Assembly (NCBI RefSeq): GCF_000143415.4
Contig: NW_003314288.1
Span: 1,365,504-1,429,503, forward strand
Direction: 5' to 3'
DNA length: 64,000 nt
Source of the DNA: Selaginella moellendorffii
Taxonomy: Eukaryota; Streptophyta; Lycopodiopsida; Selaginellales; Selaginellaceae
Shown here: positions 44,901 through 56,200 of the stretch, piece after piece
How positions within the stretch are numbered: position 1 is the stretch's first letter
Layout of the letters: every line of letters begins with the position of its first letter
Position numbers and translations under genes: made by a program
The notes under the pieces: generated by a model
Databases searched by the model: none
The model's input: the letters and a program-made list of their open reading frames with translations, nothing else
Told to the model about the DNA's origin: nothing

Positions 44901-46715
44901 GTTAACACCTCGTTGCACATCATCTCTCCAAGAAGAGAAAATGATTTACGTATTTGATCCTCCGTCCTCGATGACTCTCTTTTCGGTCTCATCTTTGACC
45001 AAACCTCAAGCTTGCTTTCGCACTGCCTTCAGTTCAATCGAAGAAAAGTTTATGAGAGAGCACGGCCATGATTACTTGAACCAATAGATTAATCCCTATA
45101 GTCTTGATTGATCCACTTATAATCATGCCTAGGAAGGATCCACTAGTGCCGTGCTAAATAGCTACGGACCAGCCTATTTGCCACTCATAACAAACCCAGG
45201 GAAAGTTTATTTACACCCATGGTACATGGAACAACTTATGGAACCACCGAAACCATCGATAGGCTTACATTAATCCTGCCAACTCAAAGTATAGCTTCGA
45301 GTTGCTAATGTGCCGCACTCACGAGCCCAAGCGCAACTCGTGCTACTGAAACAACTCAATCCTTCCTATGAGCCCAAGAGCAAGCTCATATAATACGGAG
45401 CAAAAAGGTAACTAAATTTCATACCTAAGGAACCAATTGCGAAGCCTTTGCACCCAAACGTGTACCCACTCGGATCATCGTTTTCATCTCTACGTATGCA
45501 ACAAGACTAGTTGCCCAATCTCATTGAATAATACTCACTGAGACTCATCCTCTGATACCAAATGTAACGCACGTGGTTTTGACCCTTTATCCTATGGTGA
45601 TTTACCATAGGATAACACCACGAGGCGGAACCTAAACCCTCTTTATGCCACGTGACAGATGCCACATGTCACATGCCACGTGTCCATACCACGTGTCCAT
45701 AGGAACCCGAGGTTCAAGGCCTTGGGCCACTGAACGAACAAACGGTGCCAAACTCCCAAGTATAGAGCCAAGGAGTGATGGAACCGAACCACGGAGCAAC
45801 TCCCGAGCATACAGCCCAAGGAGCGAAGGGACAGGGGCCCGGAGCGACTTGGAACAGTCCTAGAGCAACCAGCATCCCAATGCTAAGACCAGCACCCAAA
45901 ACAGAGCCAAACGGAGTCTGGCACTATTTCGGCATACTGGTGGCCTAACGCGAGGACATGGGTACTCCACCAGCTAGCATGGAATGGAACTTGGGCTTAG
46001 ACCCAAGCCGGACGCAGAACAAGGACAGGCACGCAAGCGGGAGCTAGACTATACTTCAAGTTGGTCGGCCATGCCCGACCTACCCACTATCCCTACTATA
46101 CATTTGGAACCCCCCATAGCCCCCCCCCCCCCCCCCCCCTTGAGGAACACACGCTTTGGGCTTTCACCCCAAGCCTCCCTTAGTATTAGGAGTTAGTCTC
46201 TAGGACAAGCTCGAAACTTACTAAATATGGAATGTCCTTAGATTGCGAATTTGGACACGGGACGAACACCATTGTGTTCAGGTCGATCTCTACATTCCGT
46301 AGATATGCCAAATGAGCAAATCTGGACACTTTCCATAAATAGCATTTGGGACCGAAATGAGACTAACACAAAGGGATGATAGCGAGGGTGTTTGGTAGAC
46401 ACGGTAAGCTATCATTCAGCGATATTGAGGGACTAATCTCAATACGCGAGAGTTCTTGCCAAGCCAGTGCAAGACAGAGCAAAAGAGAACTAAGAGCCAG
46501 GCTGAGAATGCTCAGCTAGAAACACATAGGAGTTCCTACCTTATGTTCATCTGGCTAAATACAGATGCTAAGCCCAGTAAGCTAACACTTGGACAAGAGG
46601 GGCTAATAAAGGGAACCAGCAATACCGACCTCCTGCCATTGCGGCAGTAGGGTAAGAGTGTCCGTAAGGACTAGCCAACAGGTAACTTTCGATACCCGAA
46701 GTCACATTCGCGACA
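41995..46715 (-). mobile_element. LARD copy 2, inverted, 3' truncated
   Basis: A 5' LTR at 45,563-46,715 (minus strand), primer-binding site at 45,550-45,560, and about 3.5 kb of internal DNA that aligns with the three internal segments of copy 1. It lacks both insertions found in copy 1, so it gives the empty sites. The 3' end, including the LTR, is absent. No gag-pol. A 70-codon plus-strand frame (44,875-45,087) matches 6,007-6,219. Confidence 0.85.
45563..46715 (-). repeat. 5' LTR of LARD copy 2, longest family-A LTR
   Basis: 1,153 bp, TGTCGCG to CGTTACA on the minus strand, with the terminal hairpin at 45,588-45,617 and a homopolymer C run (G on the element's strand) at about 46,120-46,139. 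It holds the central block that is missing from the 828-bp LTR at 4,692. Confidence 0.88.
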
Positions 46716-47452
46716 ATAGCCATGGCACAAATTATGATAACTGGAACTTAGTGCCCAAGGAGACACGAAATAGAAGAAAGGATGATGGTGCCCTCAAGTA
46801 GAGAACTTCCTAGGATGGGGAAGTGGAGTTGCATAATATGTGCAATGCAAGGTGTCGGAGACACCTAGGAAATTGACTTCAAGAAGTCAAAATTAAAAGT
46901 TCCAAAGTGCAAAGGTTATATCGATGGAAACTAAGACTACTTGAGAAGGAGTCATGGGGTTGAGATAGAGACGGTGTCTCTAACAAGTTTAGCAAGAACT
47001 AAACTAATAAAAGGAGAGAACCACTACAAATGGTCCAATCAATCTTTAAGTTGGAGAGACTACCCTCCTTAGAGAATGGGTAAGGCATGGTCAGCCTTTG
47101 GTATCAAACCATTGACAAATATTGGTGAGGTGCCAAGAATGGAAAGGGTAATATATGTTAGTATTACTTTATAAGATAGTTTATTGTTTGGTGAGGATAT
47201 CAAACTTTGTCTATGGGTGGTGGAGTTGTGAGACACAAAATACCTAGGCCCCAAAGTGGAGCCGGAAGGGTGCCACATGGTAGTGGCCAAAGTGAAAGCC
47301 AAACGAGAGTAAAACATTTGGACTAAAAGCTCCGACTTGAAAGGTTGAGAGCAGGAGTGGAACTCCCAACAAAGGGCTCGAGGAATGAGCACGAAGCCAG
47401 CAATAAGTGAGGCTCTAAAAAGGGACCCAAAAGGACCAACACATGACACATG
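46716..47452. other. no gene recognised
   Basis: Unassigned DNA between LARD copy 2 and the triplet array. Part of it may be the upstream part of a family-B LTR, but the TGTAAGGAACC start was not found. Confidence 0.4.
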
Positions 47453-48914
47453 AAAGTGTCCAAGATGGACCCAAGATGGAGTCCGAGATGGAGTCTGAGA
47501 TAGAGTCTGAGATGGATCGAGACGGAGTCCGAGATGGCGTCCGAAATGGAGTCCGAGATGGAGTCCGAAATGGAGTCCGAGATGGAGTCTGAGATGGAGT
47601 CCGAGATGGACCCAAGGTGGAGTCCGAGATGGACCCAAGATGGACCCGAGGTGGAGTTCGAGATGGACCCAAGATGGAGTTGGAGATGGACCGAGATGGA
47701 GTCCAAGATGGACCCAAGATGGAGTCCGAGATGGAGTCTGAGATGGACCTGAGATAGAATCCGAGATGGAGTCTGAGAAAGACCCGAGATGGAGTCCGAG
47801 GTCGAGACCAAGACTAGGACTGAGACCAGGACCGAGACTGAGACCGAGACCGACACTGAGATCGGGACCGAGACCGAGGCTGAGGCCGAGCCCGAGCCCG
47901 AGCCCAAGCCCGAGCCCAAGCCCGAGCCCGAGTTCAAGTTCAAGTCCGAGTTCGAGTCCAAGTCCAAGTTCGAGTCCGAGTCTGAGTTCAAGTCTAAGAG
48001 GGTGAAAGCCTAAAGCGTTTGTCTCCCAGACCCTAGGGGGTTTGGTGAGCTCCAAAAGTATAGTAAGGGGGAGGACTGCAGTGGAGCTAATTTGGCCAGG
48101 AAAGGCCAATTTGGCCAAGGAAGGCTATATGCAGTGTTGGGTGATGAGCTGCCCACTAGGAAGTCCAAGACTAGGGTGAACACAGACTGACAAGCAGGGT
48201 GGCTTGGTGAAGTGTTCAAGAGCTGGCTCTAGTTCCCCCGGGAGATCGACTGGCCGATGCTCCCAGTCCAAGTGTGGGTGGCATTACCTACTTGGATACC
48301 TAGTGTGGCTCAACGAAACCTCACTCTAAACCCATGGCTAGAGCACCCAAAGGCAGAAAGTGGGGAGAGTACCCATGAGGCTCGTGTAAGGCCACGGTGT
48401 TCCGACATGTTGTCCCAAAGGCCCAGACTGTGGAGAGGAAGAGAAGTAGTCCTCTTGTGTAGTGACCAAGGATACAGTCCAGTGGTGAGGAAGTCCTAGA
48501 GGACCGTGAGACTTAGTGGTCGGGCCTATGGGCCTCGATTTAGTGGCAATGTTGGCAAACACGGCCATGAGCAGAAAGGGACTTGGTAGGAATCAGAAAA
48601 GGGATATTGGGGAAGGCTATTCCCCATATCTGTAGGCATCCTAAGGATGCTAAAGAGTGGATCTAGGATGATCACTCATAGACGGATGGCCCAATCAATG
48701 GGCCAATATGTTGGTGGTACCTTGGGGTGTTGGTCATGGGATCGGACACGTGGAGCACTTGGACCAAGTGCAATGGTGGAGTGGCATGGATGCCATTCTT
48801 GGGGTTAGCAAGTCCCTAAGTCCAAAATAGGACTTATGGAGGTTGTGAATGAGACTCCTCCAAGTGGTCGGAGATGAAGTGACTAAAGTAGAATGGAAAA
48901 TTTAGTCGCTTACA
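47453..48914 (+). repeat. family-B LTR with long triplet array, probably solo
   Basis: A GAGATGGAGTCC-type array covers 47,460-48,000, twice the size of the one at 31,930. The following 'gtgaaagcctaaagcg', 'ccaaaagtatagta' and 'aggccacggtgtt' blocks match the LTR at 31,851, and the copy ends TAGTCGCTTACA at 48,914. It is not followed by a recognisable primer site. Open frames of Ser/Met/Glu or Leu/Gly repeats here are triplet artefacts. Confidence 0.7.
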
Positions 48915-49019
48915 TTGAGGTTCCTCACCACCCAACCACCCCCGAGCTACCTCAAAAGCTCCACTATGCTGCTGCTCTACTATGAGCTATAGGGTAGATT
49001 AAGTCCCATACCCTAACAT

Positions 49020-50305
49020 GCCTTAATATACCCTTGAGCCTCCCTTTGACCAATGTTGACTATGTGGTCAAGGTTTGCACCCAACAGTTTCCTAGTCAAG
49101 AGGAATTGGGCTATGGTTCCTAGAGATGATGTTCTTTTATAGTGGATTCTGTAAGAGTGTCCATTGCACCAAATGTAGGACATCTGAGGACATGTGTTCT
49201 GGTAGAGACACATTTATTTTGGCCTAGAATGAAGTCAAGTGTTTATAAGTATGTGCACAATTGCTAGACTGGCCAGGCAGTCACAATGGATTGTCAGAAG
49301 CATGAAGGTCTCTACCATAGTTAACCTTAGCAAAAGTGGGATAGCATTTTCTATGAGTTTCATAGTAGGCACTTCAAGGCAATAATGCTATTTGGGTTGT
49401 TGTGGATTGTGTGATGATGTTGGCTCACTTCTTCCTTGTGAAGACAAATGCTAAGGCTTTTGACTTTGCTCAGCTGTATTTCTCTATGGGTTGCCTAAGG
49501 ATGTTGTAAGTGATCGGGATCCCACATTCACTTTAGAGTTTTGGTAGATGGTGTTCTAGAAGCTTGAGACAAAGTTGAGCATGAGCATCCACAGTCAGAT
49601 GGACAAAAAAAATGAGTTAATTAGATGCTGGAAGACATGCTGAGATCATTTGTTGGTCATCTGAAGAGATAAAGTATTTGGGAGAAGTACCTGCCTTTGT
49701 TAGAGTTTGCCCATAACTGTGCCTTCCATTTGGCTATTGAGATGGCTCCATTTATGGCAATGTATGGCTTTCAACCTCAGTCCCTTGTTGGTATGAACTT
49801 GGCTTCTCTTAAGGTGCACCAGGCAAAGGAGTTGGCTGATGAGCATCATCAGCACAAGCAGTTTCAGGTTGGAGACAAGGTTTTCCTTTGAAGCTCAGTG
49901 AGCTCTTCAAGGTGGAGGTAGTTCTAAGTTGTCGCCACAGTACTGTGGGCCTTGGATTATTCTCAAACGAGTTGGACACCTTGCCTATCAACTAGACTTG
50001 CCTAGTGGTGTGAAGATTCATCCTGTCTTCTATGTAGGGAAGTTGAAGGCTTGTTTGCATTTTGGTAATATCTTGGACCAGTCTGCAATCAAGATTCCAG
50101 AGATAGATGTTTGAAGGTTGGCCCTACTTCTGTGTTATAGCAACGACTAGCGTACACACGTCGTAAGACTTGGACAGAGTTACTTGTTCAGTGGAATGGT
50201 TATTCTCCATATGATGCTACATGGGAAGCTGAGGATGATGTGAGGAAGATGTTTCCTAATTTTGAGTATGACTTGGATGACATTCCAGAGGAAGAGGAGA
50301 AGTAG
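49020..50305 (+). pseudogene. chromovirus integrase and chromodomain fragment
   Basis: Degenerate integrase zinc finger (about 49,160-49,320) and core (MMLAHFFLVKTNAKAF, then a VSDRDPTF-like stretch near 49,505-49,535), with many stops and shifts. The C-terminal parts are better preserved: LEFAHNCAFHLAIEMAPF (49,700), QVGDKVFL (49,866), a GPWIILKRVGHLAYQLDLP GPY-type domain (49,945-50,005) and a chromodomain with LLVQWNGYSPYDATWE (about 50,180-50,230), closing at TAG 50,303. RT and LTRs are absent. Confidence 0.8.
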
Positions 50306-50409
50306 TCACTTGCTCCTATCCTTTCTTTCTTTTCTGACCCTGTTGATGGCTGGAGGTGTTGTGTCACGTGAGACAGTTAGCAGTTTTGTTAGTGCTAGCT
50401 TCTCTCTCC

Positions 50410-51720
50410 TCACCTACTGTTCATCATAGTTGGAGCAGAGGGAAAAGTGTCACTGTATTTCGTGATGAACCAGCTGATTCTGGACCTAGGTCTCTGATCA
50501 AAGAGCCAAATACCAACTGCAAATTTGCATGTGAAGAGGTGTTCAAGCATCTCCACGGGGTTTTCATTGCATAGAATACACAGAGTTTTGTGAACTGTGA
50601 GCCAATCACCAACAGGGATGCTGTCCTGCGCAAGAAGCCAGCTTACCTTAGCTTCCACCAGTGTCTTCCACATGTTTACAATGTACTTCCGATTCTTCAA
50701 CTTCTGCATAAGCTTGGTGTCAATTTTATCCATCAAAAGCTCTCTGCCATGCTTAGACCTGTACATATAAAAAGACACACTGAACTCATTACCTTCCCAG
50801 GATAACTGATCCTTTAACCGAAGGCCATCCTGGGAACTGGGACCTCCTTGGGAACTATACATGGAAACAGTGTACCTCTGTTATGGGGATAAAAAACGAT
50901 ACCTTGAGGTGATGGGGTTGTTTCCATAACAAAGATGATTTGAGTCTCAGCACCATCAAGCATTATCCAATCACGAACCTCAATAACTTCAGTTTGTAAA
51001 GCAAGATGAAGGCGATCACAAGTGATGCTGCCTTAAGCTTTGATGTGGAGTTTTCATCCTGGGTTGTAATGGGTTGTCATGAGGCCATCCGATGAGCAAG
51101 GTTTGCTCCAAGCGAACGTTAAACAAATACCTGACTTTACCTTTTTCATTGTATCATACCTTGTCCACTGCTGAGGAAGAAAAACAAGATCCCAACAAGA
51201 ACTTTGCTGTACATGATGGCTTGCTAGCTCTTTGTAGATCCAATAAGTCTTTGATCGAAGCTCCCACATTCCTATGCCACCTAGGCCAAAGACCTCTACC
51301 CAAGCCTGGAGCTGAACAGTCACCTATATACTGTTGATTACTGTTCTTATGCGCTACGTTGAAGAACAAGCGATCAGCTAATGCCTCTGTCAGATTGTCT
51401 GGTTCTTTCTGACTTAACCTGGGTAGGAGTGACTTCCATATCTTCAACATCTCTTTTGCTATTCCATCCTGGACCTTCTTTGTGTTGAGAGGAGCAGTGC
51501 CAATCGATTCCTTGTTTCTAGTTACCACCCTGTCTAGGCAAGATCTTCTACAGCTGAGCTCTGAAGAGGAGGTGCCAGCTCTGGTTTCGTGGATATAAAC
51601 CTGACACAAGAACTTTGAAGAGAAGAGCTTTGGATTGAATTCCTGGGGGTGGCACATTCCGAATAACTGAATTCCACTCTACTTTTGCCCGGACTTTGCA
51701 CCCGCTGGAGTTTTTAAAGT
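50410..51720 (-). pseudogene. LINE fragment, RT C-terminal zinc-binding region
   Basis: Minus-strand frame 50,862-50,410 has the non-LTR retrotransposon zf-RVT pattern: W-K-T-L-V-E-A-K-V-S-W-L-L, VGDWL, LCILCNENPVEMLEHLFTC and a final IW. Upstream frames (51,657-51,154) give the preceding RT C-terminus (QQYIGDCSAPGLGRGLWP, ASIKDLLDL). It is broken by shifts near 51,150 and 50,870. No poly-A tail or target duplication identified. Confidence 0.75.
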
Positions 51721-51903
51721 TTCTACATATGTTGTTGGTGATCAAGTGTTGGTGAGTTATCGGGTGTTGCGGATCCAAGGTTTTGCTGCGTAGGTCCTTA
51801 TCACATCGTCCAACAAGTTGGTCCACAAATCTATGTGGTGACACTCAATGCACAACGTCAAGAGAAGATCCATGTGAAGCAGTTAGCTCGATATTGTGTG
51901 TGA
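51721..51903 (+). pseudogene. retrotransposon integrase C-terminal scrap
   Basis: GDQVLVSYRVLRIQGF and then, one frame over, GPYHIVQQVGPQIYVVTL and IHVKQLARY. This is the typical end of a Ty3 or Ty1 integrase region. Confidence 0.55.
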
Positions 51904-52023
51904 ACTGATTGATGTAAGGATTCTACCATATATTCTATGGTAGATATAGATAAACTCAACAAGATTGTATTTATGGAGCCCACATGAGTAGGAGTGAGGT
52001 GTTATCATATTATGAATCCCACA

Positions 52024-53275
52024 CCTAGAAATCCCGATTTGTTATTCTCTGCTCTTGCTGTAGTAGTAAAAAGCTCGTGTTTTCTGTTTTTTCTTTTTCT
52101 AATTCTTTTCCTTTTTAAACTTTACAATGTCACAGCTTAACTGCAGCAGCTTAGATGTTTATTGTTAAAAAAAAATCTCTTTGATATATATAGAAAGTGA
52201 GCCAGCAGCAATCAGTTGCTCAAGAGCTGAAGAATCAGTACATGCATAATTTTCAGACAATCTTCTAACTGGCTGAACATCAGGTTTTTATGATTATTAT
52301 TATTATTACTAACAACACGCACGAACTTCCTAGAAATCCCGATTTGTTATTCTCTGCATTCATTTTTTATATGATCTGTTGCTGCATGCACTTAACTGTA
52401 GATAGTCTTCAGTTCTTCAATATAATCTGCTAACTAAAAGATATCGATACACTCAATATACAAAAATAAACCACTCTACACAAATTAAATAAAAAATGCT
52501 CTTCATGGGGCGACGCAGGTTTTTATGATTATTATTATTACTAACAACACGCACGAACTTCCTAGAAATCCCGATTTGTTATTCTCTGCATTCATTTTTT
52601 ATATAATCTGTTGCTGCATGCACTTAACTGTAGGTAGTCTTCAGTTCTTCAATATAATCTGCTAACTAAAAGATATTGATACACTCAATATGCAAAAATA
52701 AACCACACTCTACACAAATTAAATAAAAAATCCTCTTCATGGGGCGACACGGCCAGAAGCCTCAGGGCACCAGTTTCATGCAGAACACTTTCGCAAATGA
52801 CTCTCGCCCGGGGCCCATGCACAGGAGTCCTCGGGCGGTGGTAAAACCTCACAAGGCCTCACGTACTTATATTCACCCTGGGCTTCTGGCTGCTCCACAA
52901 CATACCTTACCACACCAAACTCTTTGCACATGAAGCCATGCACGGAGGAAAAAACCACGCAAGGCCTCACATGCTTACATTCAGTCCTTATATGTGTTCT
53001 TGGCCTCGCTCAGTTCATCTCCTTTGTTGTCCACCTGCGCTTCTTTACTTCATGTTGATGTTCAGCCAGTTAGAAGATTGTCTGAAAATTATGCATGTAC
53101 TGATTCTTCAGCTCTTGAGCAACTGATTGTTGCTGGCTCACTTTCTATATATATCAAAGAGACAATAAACATCTAAGCTGTTGCAGTTAAGCTGTGACAT
53201 TGTAAAGTTTAAAAAGGAAAAGAATAAGAAAAAACAGAAAACACAGTTAAGTACTAACAAATCGGGATTTCTAGG
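52024..53275. repeat. large fold-back upstream of the PPR gene
   Basis: The left arm (52,024-52,281) is the inverted counterpart of the right arm (53,057-53,275). The block 52,077-52,281 matches 53,057-53,244, and the outer block 52,024-52,043 matches 53,256-53,275. The 775-bp loop holds a 235-bp tandem duplication and short GC-rich repeats. The right arm ends three bases before the ATG of the PPR frame. It could be a fold-back transposon or an inverted partial duplication of the gene's own leader. Confidence 0.85.
52281..52748 (+). repeat. 235-bp tandem duplication
   Basis: 52,281-52,515 is repeated at 52,516-52,748 with few differences. Each unit starts CAGGTTTTTATGATTATTAT and ends near CTTCATGGGGCGAC. 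Each also contains CCTAGAAATCCCGATTTGTT, the word found at both outer arms of the fold-back. Confidence 0.9.
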
Positions 53276-53277
53276 GT

Positions 53278-56200
53278 ATGCGTGCGGCGCTAGGGTTTGT
53301 GTGGTGTGTGTCATTTCTCAACAATCTCATGGAGTGGAAAACGTTTTTCAGGGATCCCACTTTCTGGTGGGACAACAGGTTCAAGAAGAAAACCAAGTTC
53401 TTCTCAGAGTCCTACCCGGATTTCAAACATGTTTCTACCGGAGAGAGCCTGTGGATCGCCAACAGGAAAACACCAACCTGGGTCTCTGCAAAACTCGAGT
53501 CGCTCGCTGACCCAGCTGTAGGTAAGGCCACCACGGCCCGCTACAAATCTCCACATACCCCACCTGTAGCTGGTGATGAACCGGTGAGTTTAGGGAGGCT
53601 GATACACCGCGTGAGAGACTCAGCTGAGAGCAGATCCCTTTCTTTGGGAAAACAAGCCCATGAAGCTGTGCTCAAGAGTGATGAGCACAAAAGCAACATC
53701 TACTTGTTGACGGGATTGATCGATATGTACTGCAAGTGTGGCGAGCTTGAGGAGGCTCGCAAGATTTTCGACTCCATGGGAACCCGGAGTGTTGTGTCCT
53801 ACAACGCGATCATCCAGGGCTGTGGCTCGAACGGGCAAGCTGAACTTGCTCTGGAGTACTACTCTGCCCTGAGAGTTGATAACACCATTCAACCCGACGA
53901 TCGGACTCATGTCGCGGTGATCAGCGCCTGCTCCAGACTTGCTATCGAATCAAGCGAGAAGAGGGAGAGAGCTCTACGCATCGCGATGGAGATCCATTCA
54001 ATGCTGAGCAAGGAGAAGAAACAGGTAGATCTGTTCGTGGCGACTTGCCTGGTAGACATGTACTGCAAGTGTGGCGAGCTTGAGGAGGCTCGCAAGATTT
54101 TCCACTCCATGGGAACTCGGAGTGTTGTCTCCTACAATGCGATCATCCACGGCTGCGGCTCGAACGGGCAAGCTGAACTTGCTCTGGAGTACTACTCTGC
54201 CCTGAGAGCTGCTAACACCATTCAACCTGACGATTGGACACATGTCGCGGTGATCAGCGCCTGCTCCACACTTGCTACCGCATCCAGTGAGAAGAGGGAG
54301 AGAGCTCTATGCATCGGGATGCAAGTCCATTCAGTACTGAGCAAGGAGAAGAAACATCTAGGTCTGTTCGTGGCGAATTGCCTGGTAGACATGTACTGCA
54401 AGTGTGGCGAGCTTGAGGAGGCTCGCAAGATTTTCCACTCCATGGGAACTCGGAGTGTTGTGTCCTACACCGCGATCATCCAGGGCTGCAACACGAACGG
54501 GCGAGCTGAACTTGCTCTGGAGTACTACTCTGCCCTGAGAGTTGATAACACCATTCAACCCGACGATCGGACTCATGTTGCGGTGATCAGCGCCTGCTCC
54601 ACACTTGCTACCGAATCCAGCGAGAAGAGGGAGAGAGCTCTACGCATCGGGATGGAGATCCATTCAATTCTGAGCAAGGAGAAGAAACAGGTAGATCTGT
54701 TCGTGGCGACTTGCCTGGTAGACATGTACTGCAAGTGTGGCGAGCTTGAGGAGGCTCGCAAGATTTTCCACTCCATGGGAACTCGGAGTGTTGTCTCCTA
54801 CAATGCGATCATCCACGGCTGCAACACGAACGGGCGAGCTGAACTTGCTCTGGAGTACTACTCTGCCCTGAGAGCTTGTACCACCATTCAACCCAACGAT
54901 CGGACTCATGTTGCGGTGATCAACGCCTGCTCCACACTTGCTACCGAATCCAGCGAGAAGAGGGAGAGAGCTCTACGCATCGGGATGCAAGTCCATTCAG
55001 TACTGAGCAAGGAGAAGAAACATCTAGGTCTGTTCGTGGCGAATTGCCTGGTAGACATGTACTGCAAGTGTGGCGAGCTTGAGGAGGCTCGCAAGATTTT
55101 CCACTCCATGGGAACTCGGAGTGTTGTGTCCTACACTGCGATCATCCAGGGCTGCAACACGAACGGGCGAGCTGAACTTGCTCTGGAGTACTACTCTGCC
55201 CTGAGAGCTGATAACACCATTCAAGCTGATGCTTGGACCTACACCTGCGTCCTTGTTGCTTGCGGGAGTGTGATGGCGATCAAGCTCGGGAGGGAGATTC
55301 ACCAGCTGGCGAAGCATAAAGGGCTGCTGAAAAACAATCCAGTTCTGGGCTCCAGCCTGGTGAGCTTCTACGGCAAATGCGGTGATGTTGATTCTGCTCA
55401 GGAAGCGTTTGACGAGTGCCGAGCTCGGGACGACACGGGTCTCTGGAACTCTCTCATACAGGCTTACACTCTCCAGGGCCGATCGATCGAGGCCTTGGAG
55501 CGTTTCTATTCCATGACTCAGGAGGAGGGCTGTAAAGCTGACGATGTGAGTTTTGTTTCGGTGTTGAACGCTTGCAGCCATGGTGGTCTGGTCGGGAAAG
55601 GAAGGCAGCTTCTGGATGAAATGCCCAAGCAGTATGGAGTCAAGCCACGTCTGGAGCATTATGTGTGCCTGATCGATATGCTCGGGCGAGCTAACCTCCT
55701 CGACGAAGCTGTGAGAGTTCTCAGAGCCATGCCTTTTGAACCGGATGCAGTGGTTTGGACGTCCCTGCTCGGAGCCTGCCGGAAGTGGAAGAATTACACG
55801 ATCGGCAAACTTGCGTTTGAGCGTCTTGTGGAGATGGATCCCAAGAGCGGCACGCCCTACGCATTGATGGCCAATATATTTGGAAACCTGGGGATGCTCA
55901 GTGAAAGGGCCGCTGTTGTGGAGAGAATGAGAGGTGAAGGCAGCTTCAGGGAGCCCGGGAGAAGCTGGTGGACGGATGTTAGCTCAGGAAAAGTGCATTC
56001 TTTTTCTGTTGGGGATAGGAGTCACTCACAGAGTGACGAGATTGCGGCCAAGCTCAAGCAATTGTTGCTGAGAATGAAAGAGGAGGGGTACGCGAGCGAT
56101 GTGATCAACGTTCTAAAAGACATACCCGAGGAAGAGAAAGAGGATCACCTGTGCGGCCACAGTGAGAAGCTTGCGCTGGGGTGTGCTCTGGTGAACTCGC

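Noticed and set aside
51054-51337. Overlapping frames on both strands at the LINE fragment
   Set aside because: The plus-strand frame is the shadow of the frame-shifted LINE coding region on the minus strand.
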